From assembly GCF_041146395.1 (NCBI RefSeq), contig NC_090989.1:45720501-45784500 (forward strand): a stretch of DNA of 64,000 nt, written 5' to 3'. A program made the translations under genes and the position numbers. The notes under the pieces are model-generated. The model searched no databases. It was not told where the DNA came from and was given only the letters and a program-made list of their open reading frames with translations. This DNA comes from Eulemur rufifrons (lineage: Eukaryota; Chordata; Mammalia; Primates; Lemuridae). Position 1 is the first letter of the stretch; the number at the start of each line of letters is the position of its first letter. This document shows, piece after piece, positions 12,831-26,759 of this stretch.

Positions 12831-15234
12831 CGCCAAACTATCCCATAAATTATGTTCAAATATGGTATCTTTCAATACATAAAATAGTTGCATTTCTTAA
12901 GGGATTGATGAAGTAGCTAACTGTATTTTCTCCATATGGTTACTAAGAGAATAGTTACAAATAATAGTTAACAGAAAAAAATAATTAACAGGATACAACC
13001 AGGAATAACAGAATATAATACGTGCCACATTAGCTAGCAGGTGTAGGCAATGTAACAAGCTACATCATGAAAGTACAGCTCACAGAGACATGATCTTGGC
13101 TGTCTAGTATCAGCTGATTCACTATCCTCCCCTCTCTCCTGAGCAGGCTTCATCCTTCTGAGAATAACAGGGAGCAGAGACATCAATCTTAGCTCCAGTC
13201 TGCTGTAATTGCTACAATTGCTCAAACTCATACCAACCAACACCAAGAAAACAAACTCCACAATTCCCAGCCAACATCGCATCCATGCAGCAAAGGGTAT
13301 CTACTAGAACAAGTAAATCCACAATCATGTATTTTTTGTTTGTTTGTTTACTCTGTCTACAATGAAGGCAGAAAGAATTACAGGAGGACGGCAGTGTCCA
13401 AGATGTTTCAAAACATACACACCAGCTTAAATGCTTTTTGGAGCCCAGATTCCTTCCCTCAACATCTTAACATTTGCTGTACAAACCCTTCCCAAATTCC
13501 TCTCTAGGCTGTTCTGCTAGGTAAAACTTGAAACACTTACTATGCTATATCTAATTACTGTTTACTTCATTGGTATGTGGTATTTTCTCAATGATCAGTA
13601 GCATAAGGCCGGTGCTCCCTGTAGATAAGGTAACCAGAGTGATGTTCAGTTTAGTCCTTTTTAACTCCTTTTGATCAAATCTATGATCTTGGCACCCAGT
13701 CTAAGGATGTTAACATTTCATAGTTTCCTCCTACTTCCTTTGTATATTTCCCCATACAGTTTCCTTGGCCTGTTACAGTTTTTTTTTTTTCCTAAATTAA
13801 TTAACATCTCTTTTTTTCTAGATATATTTAATATCTTTCTCTTCTCTCCAGCAAAACAGATTTGTCTTCTGATGCCTATTCAAAATCATTAAAATTTCAT
13901 TTTAATTTCAGGAAAGTGTCCTAAACACCATTCAATGCAACTTAAAGTGACTATTACCACAGGTATTTTCTTTCTGAAGCTAATATGTCGTTTTATATAT
14001 CCGATGGTAGCTCAAAAAACCCAGGAGATATTACTTCTTTTAAAGATGATTTTGTTTATAGATGTGATTAAGGAAACAGAACTGGTTGGTAAAAAGAACA
14101 TTAATATCCTATTGGATCCTGGAACCACAGTAATAGCAAGACTGTAAAGCTACATGATGGGTATTAAAATAGCTACCTTTGTTGAGTTTCTACTGGTTGC
14201 CAGGCAACTATCAGACATTTGTTACCAAATATGATCCCCTTAAGAATTATTATTCCCATCTTCCAGGCTAAGAAATGGAGGTTCCTAAGGTTGCACAGCT
14301 GGACTCTGCAGCCCTCAGGCTCTTACCCCCTTGCAGGCTGCCTCTCAGCACATGGTCCCCAGTCACTGCAGCACACTTGGGAAGGAAGAACTGAAACTCA
14401 CACAGCTTGTCCGATCCATGCATTTAAGGCTCAGAAGCAAATTTTCACTACAATTATCTGGCAAAGGAAAACTAAACTTTTATATTTGTGGTTCATTGTA
14501 TAATCCTTCAACAATACTTCATTTTCCCCTAGTGTTTTCCTTGAGAAAAAATATAATAAACGTCGAGGAAAAGTGTGGTGCTATTAAAATTAATACTTAA
14601 CATAAAAATTGGACTTGAACTTTCAGGGGCCAGTGCTACTGGCAGTTAAAAATGATGTCCTCCAGGGGAGGGAGACTTTCTTAAGTTATTGTGTCATAAC
14701 ATATTGAATGAAGCATTAACTCCTTTTGGCTCCTTCAAATATGTCTTTGAGTTCTACCTTAACAATAATAAATGTAGCACCACGATACCTTCAAAGAGAT
14801 GGTATTCAGGCTCTTCCATGCCCGAAATATTCCGTAGTCGACCTTTTCCTTGTGGGTTTGATCCTACAGCTCAGAAGATGACACTGTTCATAATATGACT
14901 CCATTCCCTTTAGAGATTTCTTTCTCTGAAGATTTGGGATCTTATCTATTTCGCCACCATTTATTAATCCTAGAACTTCTCAGACACAAGGTTTTCATTT
15001 AATATTTAACTTTGGCACAGAGACATTTTTTAAGTTTCTCCAGCCCAAAGCTTGGAAAAGAGCTAAGGAAATGTAGCCAGGAGAACTCTACAACAATATT
15101 TTTTAAACATTCATATGTCCAGATTTTAAAATACATACATTTATCTTTTCTTCAGGAACAGCAATAACTCTAAGCTGACAAGCATTTTATTAATATTCTT
15201 GCTAACAGCTGGTGGACCCAACATGTTTTTTTGG

Positions 15235-15258
15235 AAAAGAAAGAAAGAAAGAAAGAAA
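15235..15258. repeat. (GAAA)n simple repeat
   Basis: Five to six GAAA units. Confidence 0.9.
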
Positions 15259-16069
15259 CCTCAAATACCTCCCATTTACCCGTGATGACCTGGCTCAGTC
15301 CTTGAGAGGATCAGGAGCGTTTCTTTCATAAAGTCACATTTCATTAGAATGAATGTTTTGCTCCAACCCAAATATATTATAGCCCATCATCACCGTTTCA
15401 GTTGATTATCAGAAAGCAGATCAACATAAAATGCATCCTGCCACTGAGCTTCTGAATCCCAATGCGCAGGCAAAGTAAGGAGGTACAAGATACTATAAAA
15501 GACAAAGCAGAGACCCAAAAAGAAAGGAGTGAGAAGTAAAGATCATACTAATGATAATAAAAAGTCATATTTTTCAAAAACAGTTAGCATAAGAAACCAA
15601 AACTAGAAGAAATACTTGAAATTCCGGGGCCTGGGAAAAGAATGTTGCCCCATTTTCCTTTTGATTGTGATATAAAGAGATTGTCATAAATTATAAAATA
15701 CAATCAAAGCTCATCTACACATAACTAAAATTTGATTGAGATTGGCCCATAACTAATCCCATTTCAAATTCGAAATAAAAGCATAATTGGTGACATTAAT
15801 TCAAATTTATAGCAGGTTCATAGGGCAAAATAAATCTTCCTTTTAGCCAAAAAGATCCTACTTGCCTGGATATGGGAGCCCCATAAACATTTGAAATTTT
15901 GAAAGCTTTTGAACTCTTGAAAGCTAAGGAATACGAAAAGACACTTCTTTTGTACAATTGTTCCCACAATCAAGCACCAAATTTTACACATACTAAAATG
16001 ACCACGTGAGACTCACAGCTTGTAATCAATCCACTGTTGACAGAATAGGACCTATAGGTGTGGGCATTT

Positions 16070-16310
16070 GCACACTAAGGATTAACATTTATGAATCCCT
16101 AGCTACCAGGCACTGTTCAAAGCACTGCATGGGGAGAAATCTCATTTACTCCTCACAGCACCCAACTGTAATAGGTCTTACTAGGTATCACCATTTTATA
16201 GGTGAAGAATGTAAGGTGCAGAGAGGTAAGTAACTTGCCCAAGGTTACACAGACCATCAGGGGCAGAGGCACCATTACGGGTCTGGTTTAGATCCCATGC
16301 ACATAACTGC
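16070..16310 (-). mobile_element. MIR, minus strand
   Basis: 'taccaggcactgttcaaagc', 'caccattttataggtgaaga' and 'taacttgcccaaggttacac' follow the MIR order. Confidence 0.75.
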
Positions 16311-16734
16311 CCTGCTATGCTGCCTCACACACTTACCATCCTGTCAGTCAGAATTCCCAGTAAACAGCCTTCTGCGTACCTGATATAAAATGTTAGTGTA
16401 GACCCAGGTTGATGCAGTCCTCGGACTACCACCCTCACTGCTCCCAGTCTCTCACTCTACCCCAGCTCTTCTTCCCCGAGGGGCTACACTCTCAGACACT
16501 CTCCAACTGCCCAGCCCTTCATTCCAACTTGTACCTTCTCACTGGGATCATGATCTCCATTGGAGAAGAGGTAAACGTTAATCTTATCAAAGTTATGTAC
16601 ACATGCATGTGAATGATTTAGTAAGAGAACTCTATCACACTGTACTTGCATTTCAGAAGAGGGTTTTATTAACCCAAATGAATCATACAAGAGAGGATTT
16701 TGTTGTTATTTGGTTGCTTTTGTGGTGCCTGTGG

Positions 16735-16960
16735 TATGAAGAGCACAGCATTTGGAGTCAGAGTGAAGCTGAAATCCTTAGCTCTGTCAGTATCAGCTAT
16801 GTAAAGTTGTGTAAGTAACAAGATATTCTGAGTCTCTGGTTCCTCATCTGTTTAAAAAAGTTGGCAAATCTTCGCAGGAGTATTGTCACAGTTGACTAAG
16901 ATGGTGTCTCTCTGGCACCAAACATACCACCTGGCATATGATGGGCATTTAATAAATGTC
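16735..16960 (+). mobile_element. MIR, interrupted at its end by the 16.97-kb retroposed fragment
   Basis: 'gaagagcacagcatttggag', then 'tctctggttcctcatctgtt' and 'gggcatttaataaatgtcag' follow the MIR order. The end of the element is the target site duplicated by the insertion. Confidence 0.65.
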
Positions 16961-17066
16961 AGTTCTTTTTTTTTTTTTTTCAATTTAAAGAGGTTTATTC
17001 TGAGCCAAATTTGAGGACCATGGCCCAGAGCCATGCCCAATAAGCCTTGAGTAAATGTCAGTTCTT
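16953..17066 (-). mobile_element. Retroposed polyadenylated fragment with a 15-bp target-site duplication
   Basis: The 15 bases taaatgtcagttctt occur at 16,953-16,967 and 17,052-17,066. Between them is an oligo-T run followed by about 70 bp. On the minus strand this fragment ends cagaataaacctcttt...-polyA, with an AATAAA hexamer just before the tail. This is the hallmark of L1-mediated insertion of a 3' transcript end. The body resembles the 3' end of an ERV LTR transcript, but I cannot name the source. Confidence 0.75.
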
Positions 17067-17394
17067 ACCCTATTCTCCTAGCATTTCCTATAAGACAAGA
17101 ACCATGGGGCTAACCCCTGACATAGACTGCCATCATTTACCAGGGAAACTGGATTGACAAGGCTTCTACTTGTTTATTAATAAGGCAGACATCTGCTATC
17201 TGCCTCCTTGGCAGCCTGCGTCTATTCATGTGCTCCTTGAAAAAGGAGAATGAGTCAGCAGGGACTTTGGAAGGCTAGTGAGACCAGGGTCCTGTCACTG
17301 CAGCTTCACTAAAGACTGGCATCACAATGTTGGCATGATGTTGCTATATGCCACAGGGGAGAAAAAGTCACATCTTTTTCTCACCCATCACAAG

Positions 17395-17890
17395 GTTCAT
17401 GGCTGAGACCCCTATAACAAAAGACAGATTAACAAGAGAAAAGCACACGAATTTATTTAAGCATACAAACTTATACGGGACATGGGAGCCTCCAGAAATG
17501 AAGACCCAAAGACCCAGGAAAAACTGTATTTTTTATGGACAGTTGTGCAAAAGTATGATTGGAGGACAAAAGGGTGTGATCTAATAGTGAACTGGGGAGG
17601 ACTTTAGCTAGGCCTAAAGTTTGTTCAGATTCTAGTAGGACAACTCTGGAAAGAGGGTCTTATGACCTACTTTCAGGAGAGGTAGGTCGAAGAATTCTTT
17701 TATGGCCCTCATCAGGGGAGAAGGACAGAAGGTCAGAGAGTGACCTTCCTCCTTCTGAGGTTCTCTCAATTTCCTTCAGGGTAAAATACTCAACATGCCA
17801 AAGTGTTATATTTTGGGCTAACATGTCTTGCACCCTCTTAATGCCAAAATGGTATAGCCTGTTTTTAAAGAGATCTATCAGCACTGCCTA
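17395..17890. repeat. LTR-like interspersed repeat, family not identified
   Basis: A block with 'agacagattaacaagagaaa' and 'agtgttatattttgggctaa' resembles primate ERV LTR sequence. I cannot place the ends or the family, and there is no coding frame. Confidence 0.35.
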
Positions 17891-18129
17891 AAATCTTATC
17901 CGTTCACTCAACAACATGAGTTCACCATTTACTATGTACCAAATGTTCTGCTAAGACCTGGGAAATGCAGAAATAAAAGATGGGCAATGAGCTGCCATGT
18001 GTTACCTGATAGCAGAGGTGACGACAAAAGAGAGAACAGAAAAGAGGTGTCCCCCCTGAGAGGTGCATGCATATACACTCACGAGACACAGAGTCATATT
18101 CAAAGAACAATGATTACCATCCATGGTGT

Positions 18130-18690
18130 CATCCATTCAATCATTTATTTTCCACGTTTTTGTTAAGCACCTACTATGTGCCACCCGCTGGGGAAACAGC
18201 ACAGTGAATAAGACAGGCCAGGTCTCTTCTCTCACAGAGTTTACAGACATAGCAAGGGAGATGGACAGTGAATAAATTAAATAAGCAGGATAATTTCAGC
18301 TATTGAGAAATGGTATGAATCAGGCAATGTGATAAAGAATAATTGGGTTTGGGGACTGCCCTTGACCAGAGTGGTCAGGGAAGTTTCCTCTAAGAGGATG
18401 GCAATAACGGAGACCTGCATGACATGACAAGGAGCCAGACATGTACAGAGCTGAGAAAACACCATGGGGGTAGAAAAAATAGCATGTCCAAAAGCTCTGG
18501 TAGGACAAAATTTGTGATTTCAAAGAACAGAGGGAAGGTCAGTGCAGCCGACATTAAGTCAACAGGTGGAGGTGGAAATAGGGACAAGCAAGGACCAGAT
18601 GAGATAGGATCTGTAAGCCACAGAAAGGAGTCTGGATTTTATTCAAAGACATTGGTGGGTTTTCAGCAGAAGAATCCTATGACCTGATTT
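18130..18690. repeat. Ancient interspersed repeat, longer copy
   Basis: It starts with 'taagcacctactatgtgcca' and runs through 'gagtggtcagggaagtttcc' to 'tcctatgacctgattttatt'. It is the most complete copy of the family seen at 3.7 kb and is non-coding. Confidence 0.5.
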
Positions 18691-19489
18691 TATTTGTTAA
18701 ATGATAAAGATTATTTACATAATCACACTCTAACAAAGTTAATTTATCATATTATACATACACTGATGACCAATTTTTAAATAATTATAAAATATTCTAA
18801 TTCTAGCTAGAAGTATAGTTTCAGCATCACTAGGTTAAATGTAATGATTGAGAAGTCATTTGGGGATATTTCAGCAACTTGGGGGTCCATAATGACCATC
18901 ATTACTCAGGTGAGGCAAAAAGGTATCCTCTAATAAATTCTGACCAAGAAGATGGCAGGCAAGGTAAGCTCTATTGAAATAATACTCCTCAAGCCCAGTG
19001 TGCTTTCTGTTAAAGACAAAACAGGAATGTTTGAGCTGGAACCTTTAGCTCATCAAACCGGCTTTGCAATTGTTCATTCTGCAGAGCTGAGAACAAGCCA
19101 GGGTCTCTTCTGTGGTTTTCATTGATGAAAATCCCAGTGTGTTGACTGCGAAGATGCCAGTGGACCCAACGTGTAGAATTAGGCAGGTTCTGGAGGAATC
19201 TTGGCTCACTCCCTCTGTGGAGATGAGGTGCCCATGTGTCATCACCCACCTGGGGACATCAAGAGGCCCTTCCTTCAAAGATCCTCTGATGGTCCTCACA
19301 CTTCCAGGCTTCCTCATCAAAAATTCCTCCTCTGGTGACCAGAACTCTATTAAAAGACAAATGTTTTACCCTGGAGGAGTAACCCAATGATACCATTGTC
19401 AGTCACGAATACCTTCCAATGTCAGTTTGGTAAATTACCTGGTTACTACCAGCAGAGCCCATATGCACTTTTTCTTAAGTTCAGGAAGC

Positions 19490-20075
19490 CCAAAATATGG
19501 CTTGAAAAAGATCATGTCCATAAATAAACTGTAGTACATCCAGACAGTGGAATATTCAGTGCTAAAAAGAAGTGAACTATCAAGCCATGAAAAGACATGG
19601 AGGAACCTTAAACATATTTACTAAATAAAGAAGCCAATCTGAAAAATCTACATACTATATGATTCCAGAAAAGGCAAAACTATGGAGATAGTAAAAAGAT
19701 CAGTGGTTGCCAGGAGTTGGGGGGGTAGGAGAGGTGACGTGAGTAGAGAAGGATGAACAGGTGGAGCACAAAGGATTCTCAGGGCAGTGAAACTACTGGG
19801 TGTGATACTGGAATGGTGGATACATGTCATAATTTATTTGTCAAAACCTATAGAATATACGGTGCCAAGAATGAACACTAATGTAAAATGGACTCTGGGT
19901 GATATTGATGTGTCAGTGTAGGTTCATCATTTGTAGCAAATGTACCACTCTGGCGCAGGATGTTGACATGTGTGGGTGTAGGGGGGATATACAGGAACTC
20001 TGTACTTTCCACTCAAGTTTGCTGTCACCTAAAACTGCTCTAAAAAAAGTCTATTTTTAAAAATTAAATAATACA
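19490..20075 (+). mobile_element. L1 3' end (old L1M-type)
   Basis: It reads through typical L1 3' sequence: 'cagacagtggaatattcag', then the 'agatcagtggttgccaggag' block and an A-rich end near 20,070. Many frame breaks remove any ORF2 coding function. Confidence 0.8.
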
Positions 20076-20424
20076 AGGCAGAATAAAATGAAATTAGATT
20101 GTATAAAAGGAGGGCAGGTTTATGTAGAAAGTCTCAATGGGTCATCCTGGGCAGCATGATGGGAATGCTGAGGGGATCCAGGGATCACAGAACAATGGCC
20201 AGGAGAAATCATGGCAGTGTGGTCGGTGGCCTCCTAGACATCCCTCTGTGTGGGGCAGGGCTTGCGGATGTGGACAGAGTGTTGCCAGCTTTCTTGGCAA
20301 TATTTGTACTGAGAGGAACAAACAACCCAAACATAACAATCATTTAGCGGATACTTTTTAACTTGGTTGAACTGCCCTCTTGAGGCACTGATGCCATGGA
20401 TTCTTCCAGTGGCTTTAAGCCAGA

Positions 20425-20680
20425 GTAACCTTGAAGAGTGAGGCCTCTGGAGATTGACTGGTAGGTCCAAATCCTACCATGCTACAACCTACCATGTGCG
20501 ATGACTTTGGGCAAGTGATTTAACCTCTTTGGGCCGTCATTTCCTTGCCGGCAAAATGATTATAATAATTGTACGTGCATCCCATGGTTACTGGGATTGT
20601 GTTAAATGAGATAATTTATGTAAAGCACCTAGCACAGTGTCTGGAACTTGGTGAACTTTCATTCAAAGTTTCTGACTCTT
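20425..20680 (+). mobile_element. MIR
   Basis: 'gactttgggcaagtgattta', then 'ttaaatgagataatttatgt' and 'agcacagtgtctggaacttg' follow the MIR order. Confidence 0.75.
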
Positions 20681-22019
20681 AGTAGAGTCATTACTGATAG
20701 AGTCTAGCAATGCTTAAAGTAGTCTAAGCACACACAAAATATGTATTCAATGAATTTTTAATAAATAACAAGACTTCAGGTGACCCCTGGTGGTTCCAGA
20801 GTTAATGCCTGGCTGTCGTGTCACAGTGAGCAGACTCCTCCAAATTTTTAAGGGCAATGGTAGCCAGGTGAGAACCAAACCCTCTTCTAACAAGTTATCA
20901 CTGCATGTTAGTATGATGCTTCTCCTCAGATTGTTATCTAGACCTATATGTTTCATGAATTGGACAAGATAAAATAAATTAAAAGTCAGGCTATTATGAT
21001 TTCTATTCATGTAGGGTCTTTATTTTAAAAAGTAACTATAGCAACTTGAGCTCTTCAAAAGAAAAGCCTCAGGTAAATTTGTGCTTAATCCAAAAGATAC
21101 TTTAACAAACGCTGGAAATATCCATTTCTACACCCAGTCAGAATTCAGGACCAAGCTAATAGCTTACCTTGTGTCTCTGTACCTCTACACCTACATTGAT
21201 AGCAATAAGTAGACAGGGAGAGAAATGATAGGTTGGAAAATGAATAAGTAAGTGGGTAGATGATAGACATATTTTTTAAAAATGATTTTTCCTCACAACT
21301 TATGATGCTATTTTATTTTGTTCAAAGCTAGAACAAGTAAAGTTTAATAGTAAAAATCTAGTTTGGTTCCTCTAAAAAAAATCCAGAGTATTATGATATG
21401 ACAAATAGTATGTAGGTTTAGTAAGTCTTTGCCTGCCTCGGAGTTCTTATGAATAACTCATTTTTTTTTCAACATGCTCCTGTATAAGGTCAGATACTCA
21501 CAGAGATAATTCAAAAGCTATTTATGTTTGCTATGCTATGTCTTCTATTTGAATTCTTTGCAAGTCTTGTGCAGACTGATATTGAAATAAGTTTATTTTT
21601 TATGGATACACATCAAGGACTGGAGAGCAGGAGAAGCCTAATCACACACTGGGAGATGGAGGGAAGCCAGCATGAGACTATAAAAATGTTGGCAATTATC
21701 ATCCAAGTGCGTTGGTCAGCCCGACACACACGAACAGGAGTCGAATGTTTCCCTGTTACGAATTTCACAGAGATAGAAACTGATGCAGGGAAGCAGTCTG
21801 AGCGGTCGACTCCTCAGCTAGCCAACCCCTCTAGACTGCGAGTCAGTCATTCCAGGACAGGGACCTCATTCTCCACTCGTTATTATGTCTCCATCACTTG
21901 GCATCTGCTAAGTACTGAATAAGTTGAATGGATAAATAAATTAATTAATTAATTAGTGAAAGCACATCTCTGCATTCTTCTTATCTTAGAACTTCAATCT
22001 CCAAACAGAGCACTAGTGT

Positions 22020-22700
22020 AGGATCTGGAGGTTGTTGTGCAAACAAAGGCAAATGGCCAAGCAGTGTTTATTAGGGAAAATTTATAGAGAGAGAAACAGT
22101 AGTGGGTGTGAGGGTCCCTGTTATTCTTGGCACATTCTAGGCCGGGGTCATGCACAGAGAGATCCAGCAGGCCTGCAAGTCAGACTCCAGGAGTGGGCTC
22201 CTGCCTCTTGGCCTGTAAGGCATTTAAACTGTATGATTAGAGAAGCAACAGCCCTTCCCCTGGTGTGATCAGAGACTAAAATAAAATAGCAATATGACAT
22301 GGCAGCACCTTGGCTCCAGCCCTCTCCTGGCCACTCATCAATCATGACTGAGGGGAGCACCAGCCTCTCTCCTGTCTGGAAGGTGGGGTCCAAGCCTTGC
22401 AGCCTTAGCTGTGTGGCAGAATTTGCCCCATCCACGTGCATGTTGGGAAACACCAGCCCCTCTCCTGTTGTACATGATGTGGGAAAAGAGGGCTGGGATC
22501 CAAGCTTTGCAAATTACCAGGATGGTTTGTCTTAAGCACAAACTGTAACCAGTTTCCCCGGAGCTTTGCTGGTGGTTAATTCCCTTCCTGGGAGGCCAGT
22601 CTGTTAACTCTTGCCTCTTGGTGAAGATGTGGTAGACACAAATTAATCATGCCATCGTGACCATCGCTTCTCCCCAGGAGCTACTAGGGCGGCTTCATGG
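22020..22700. repeat. LTR-like repeat with an internal partial duplication
   Basis: The block is GC-richer than its neighbours. It contains two diverged copies of a module, 'caccagcctctctcctgt' at about 22,359 and 'caccagcccctctcctgt' at about 22,451, each followed about 35-50 bp on by a 'ccaagc(c/t)ttgca' motif. The look is that of an ERV LTR, but I do not recognise it. Confidence 0.35.
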
Positions 22701-25700
22701 CAAGGCCAGGCCTCATGCCTCCATCTCATGCATCCGGACTCCCTAAGGCTTCTGTCACCCTGTACCTCCCCATTACTCTCTACCCACTCACAGCCAGGGC
22801 AACCCACCCAGACCTCCTAGAGTCTAAGAAGACCTAGACTACCCCGGCCCAATATTTCTAAATGTCCTGAGTCCCAGTTCCTTGTGCCCTGTTCTACACT
22901 ATAGGTCAATCATCTGTCATTCAAATATTTGGACTGTATTAGTTTTCCCAGATTCTGGAACTTTAATAGAAATTTCAGGCACACAGCAGACCTATGGGGG
23001 AGGTATTTTGGTTTTTAATGCAACCTTAATCATAACACATTGGCATTTCCTTCTTGCTTACAAGAAGTCTACCCTTGAGTCCAGTGAGGAGGGAAGAGGA
23101 TCTTGATTCACGAGTCCCTCTGTGGCCTCTGAAGGACATTAGTCTTTATTCTGGCTCAGGTTCAAAATGGGCTGATGAAATTGTAAAGACAAGATGGGAA
23201 TCAGAAACCTGGGGAAGAGCAAAGGAATCAGGGATAGAGATGAAAAAGACTAGTGAAGAGAATTAGCAAGTAGAAGAGAAAAGGGGGAAAACAGAAAGCC
23301 TGATAAGGAAAAGAAGCAGGACTGGTGTCTTTATATTTTTTTTCCACACATGTCCATCTTTGCCTTGAATTGCCATTGAGGCAGAAGCGACATCTTAGTC
23401 CTGCTTGAATCCTCCCCAGTTCCTAGCACGGTGGTTCAGAAGATGTGTGTTGAATGGGACAAACACGAAAACTAATTGGAATGTGGTCATGAGCTCAGAG
23501 GATGGTTCGTGCACACCACCTCAGTTCCGACTGCACGTCCCCTGGTGAGCTTCACTTTGCAAGCAAACAAAATAAGGAATACATAAAAATAGTTCATTCT
23601 AGTGGCGATTTCTATGACAGCAGTGCCTCTCTCTGGGGAAATTTTCCTCAATACCCATATTCTATTCCTATCTTACAGCAGAGAAGCCAGAAGCCTAGAG
23701 AAGCTGAGTGACTTATGACCACACAGAGGCCAGGGGCAAGCTCAGGACAGACATACAGACACTTACATTTCCCAGATGTCAGGGTTAGTAGAGTGAGAGG
23801 AGGAAACTGAACCTCACAGGATGGTCTGTCCCAGAGGAGACACATGAAATACAAGATTCAGATGAATTGATGAAATATAAAAGGTGGAGAAAGTAAAAAT
23901 AAATTGCAGACTACACAAAGTCGAAATGGGATCATGACAACGAATCCTTAATCTGTTTGCTATTAGGGTGGAGAACAAGATCACATTCTGCTCTTCTGGA
24001 ATTCAGACACACTTTCTGGCATTTAAAGGAATACAAGAGAAGCTCACACAGGCTGAGCTGGTTCTCTTTATAATGTAAATACCTTTCCAATGGGGAAAAA
24101 AAAAATACTGAAAGATGGTAAATTTGTCTTCTGACAATATTTCCCAGACTTTTTTTTATTGTTAACAAAGCTGTCTTGGAGTGTAACTAAGTGTTTCTGA
24201 GGAGTGGTAACTTTAAAGCAAAAGGAAGGAAAATTTCAATAAGAACCAAGCTGCCCCAATTCTCCCTTTATTTTTAAACAGAACCATCAAAGGGCGGCTA
24301 ACGGAAATATACTTAAGTGGCATTAATTCATCCCTAAGAGGACTCTCCAAGAGTTTTATTGCTACATAAGGGAAAGCTATAAACCAGCAGGAGAGGAAAG
24401 CAAAGAAAATAAGTCTGGGGAGTCGTCTTGTGTAAGAAAGTGAGCAGGTGGTCAATAATGTATCCTTGGCTGGTTTCCACAGCCAGGAGACAGAAATTCG
24501 TGGCAGGGATGTGGCCACAAAAACAGACAATCACAGGGCAAAGAATTATGGAACCATGCAAAGTGCTGTCGAAGAGTTCGCATGAATATGAAATAATAAA
24601 CTGTTCATCTCCCCTCCTTTTTCTCAATATCCATCCAATTTCATGTTATTACTCAACTCCACAACCTGTTGCCTGACTCTTTCCAGTCCCTGGCAGGATT
24701 GGAAGGAACAAAAAAGGACTGGGATGGGTAGAGCCTAGGACAGTGAGCTTTTAAACCTGAAGGTAGCATTAGGGATCACTTAGTCCAACACTCTTGGTTT
24801 TACAAACAAGGAAATGGTGTCTCAGAGATTACTTTTGTAGAGAGAGAACTTCAGAGATTTTCACCTGAGATGTGAAGTCCTAAATTGAATATTCAGACTG
24901 TGAATTTAGAAAAATGCTGCCATGATCCTCTCATTCAGCTCAAGCTAAGTCTAAGACCTTTATTATAGCTATAAAGAAAATCTTATAAGCATCCTGTAAA
25001 TGAATAAAAACTATCACCTATATCAAGATTATTTTACAATCAGTTTCCCTGTTCTTTGCAGGCGGTTTTAAAATCAAAAATAGCACTCTTTATTAATTTC
25101 TAAGGAAGAATGGCTGTTATGTAGGATTTTCCATTCTAGCAAGCCAGCAGCAGACCCCAGGACACAAAATCAGGACCGTGAGGATGGAAACAGTAGGCAG
25201 AGGAGGGAAGAGTAACACTGATCCAGTGTTCGGGAACCTTGGTGCTCTCCAGCCATTACACCATCAAGATCTTATTTTAACATTCAGAAAAGGGGGGCGG
25301 GGAGAATGAAAATGAGGCCATTCATATGTTCATTCGACAAGCATTTATCAAGCCTACTTTGTGCACAGTTATGAACTGGGCATAAAGAGAGTTCTTGAAG
25401 ATAAAGGTCTGATTCTATTCCTCCAGACACTTGAGTGAGCTGTTATATGGAGAGTCCCTCCCCATAACCAGCTCCTAGAATTTACGACTAAAAATTCATT
25501 TTTCCAAATAAAACACATTATAGATTTGCTTCATTTTTTGAGAAATTAACCTTCTGTATTTAAACAAGTGCTTATGGCTAAATATGGTTTAGACTTAGTT
25601 GGTATTTTAGATTTGAGGTTACAACTTTGCCTTATCTACAAAAAGAAATGTATATGGAATTGAGTCACAAAAACTCAGACACAAAACTCAATGTTGCTTT

Positions 25701-26439
25701 CAGTTAAGCAGAGGTCAGTGGGTGACAAGTGAATCTTTTAGATGCAACTCTCAAAATATGGTGAACACTATAAAGTGTTTGTTACAGCATTATTATTATT
25801 ATTAAAGTCCCTGAAAATAGCATGGAAATGAAAAGCTTCTAAATAAGTGATTGTAAGCTGATTATTTTCCTGACCTAAAAGTTGATGGCTATTACTACAT
25901 GTGGATTTTACTTCCGTCAGCAGTAAAATATAGACTAAATTCTGCAATCACTCAGGCAAGGACAACCTGCTGCTATCACCTGGCATAAATGTCTTCAGTT
26001 CTCTGAATTTCAAAGTCAAAGCCCTTTGCAGTCAATATAAAGAAAGCTGCTTGAGCGGCCAGTTTTCTGGGGAAGGGAAGCGGGAAGAGCTCCAGCCTCT
26101 GAACCGGTGTTTGCATATGGCAAGCAGGTGGGTACATGCCGCACTGAGAGGTGGGCAAGCAGGCATGACCTGCTACCCACTTATTAGGAACTATCTTCGC
26201 CTTGCCTTTCTTTGGGATCTCAGCCAGGAGACAATTGCTCAGCCTAATTTTTAAAATAGGTCTGGAGCAGAGTGAGAACAAAAATCATTACCTTTCAAAT
26301 TCTTCAAAATAAGACTGCAGTGAAGCAAAGTGACGTGAATGTATGCTCAAGATCCCCTCTATTCTTACTGCCTCTCCTCCTCCGTGGCCTCCTCCTCCTC
26401 CGTTACCATCGCCACCACCACCTGTTCCTTCTTTTTTAT

Positions 26440-26690
26440 TTAAATAATAGCTAGTACTTATAAAGTGTTTCCTATATCTAGGCACTGTTCTAAGCATTTT
26501 ACTTGTATTAATTATCTTCATCTTCTCAACATCATGAGACAGGTAATGTTATCATTATCGACAATTTATCAGAAGGAAACCAAGGTACAGACAGGTTAAG
26601 TAACTTGCCTAAGATCACACAGCTGGTAAGTGATGGAATCAAGACTTAATTCAGGCAGTTTAGCTCAGAGTTTACCCATTACCCTACACA
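26440..26690 (-). mobile_element. MIR, minus strand, near full length
   Basis: 'ctaggcactgttctaagcat', then 'acaggttaagtaacttgcct' and 'aagatcacacagctggtaag' are close to consensus. Confidence 0.8.
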
Positions 26691-26759
26691 GCTGCTCTTT
26701 AACTGTGTTGTCTAATGTCTGTCCCGTGTCTTCTTTTAGATGATATTGATGAAAGGCAA

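Noticed and set aside
13034..13282. 82-codon minus-strand frame with a hydrophobic N-terminus resembling a signal peptide
   Set aside because: There is no family match and no clear splice context. A T-rich stretch alone explains the hydrophobicity.
21524..21922. 132-codon open frame
   Set aside because: Composition is that of random AT-rich DNA, with no motif or conservation that I can recognise.
26372..26425. Cctcct-rich block considered as a promoter or G-quadruplex region
   Set aside because: It is a short low-complexity stretch without a CpG island or a transcript start context.
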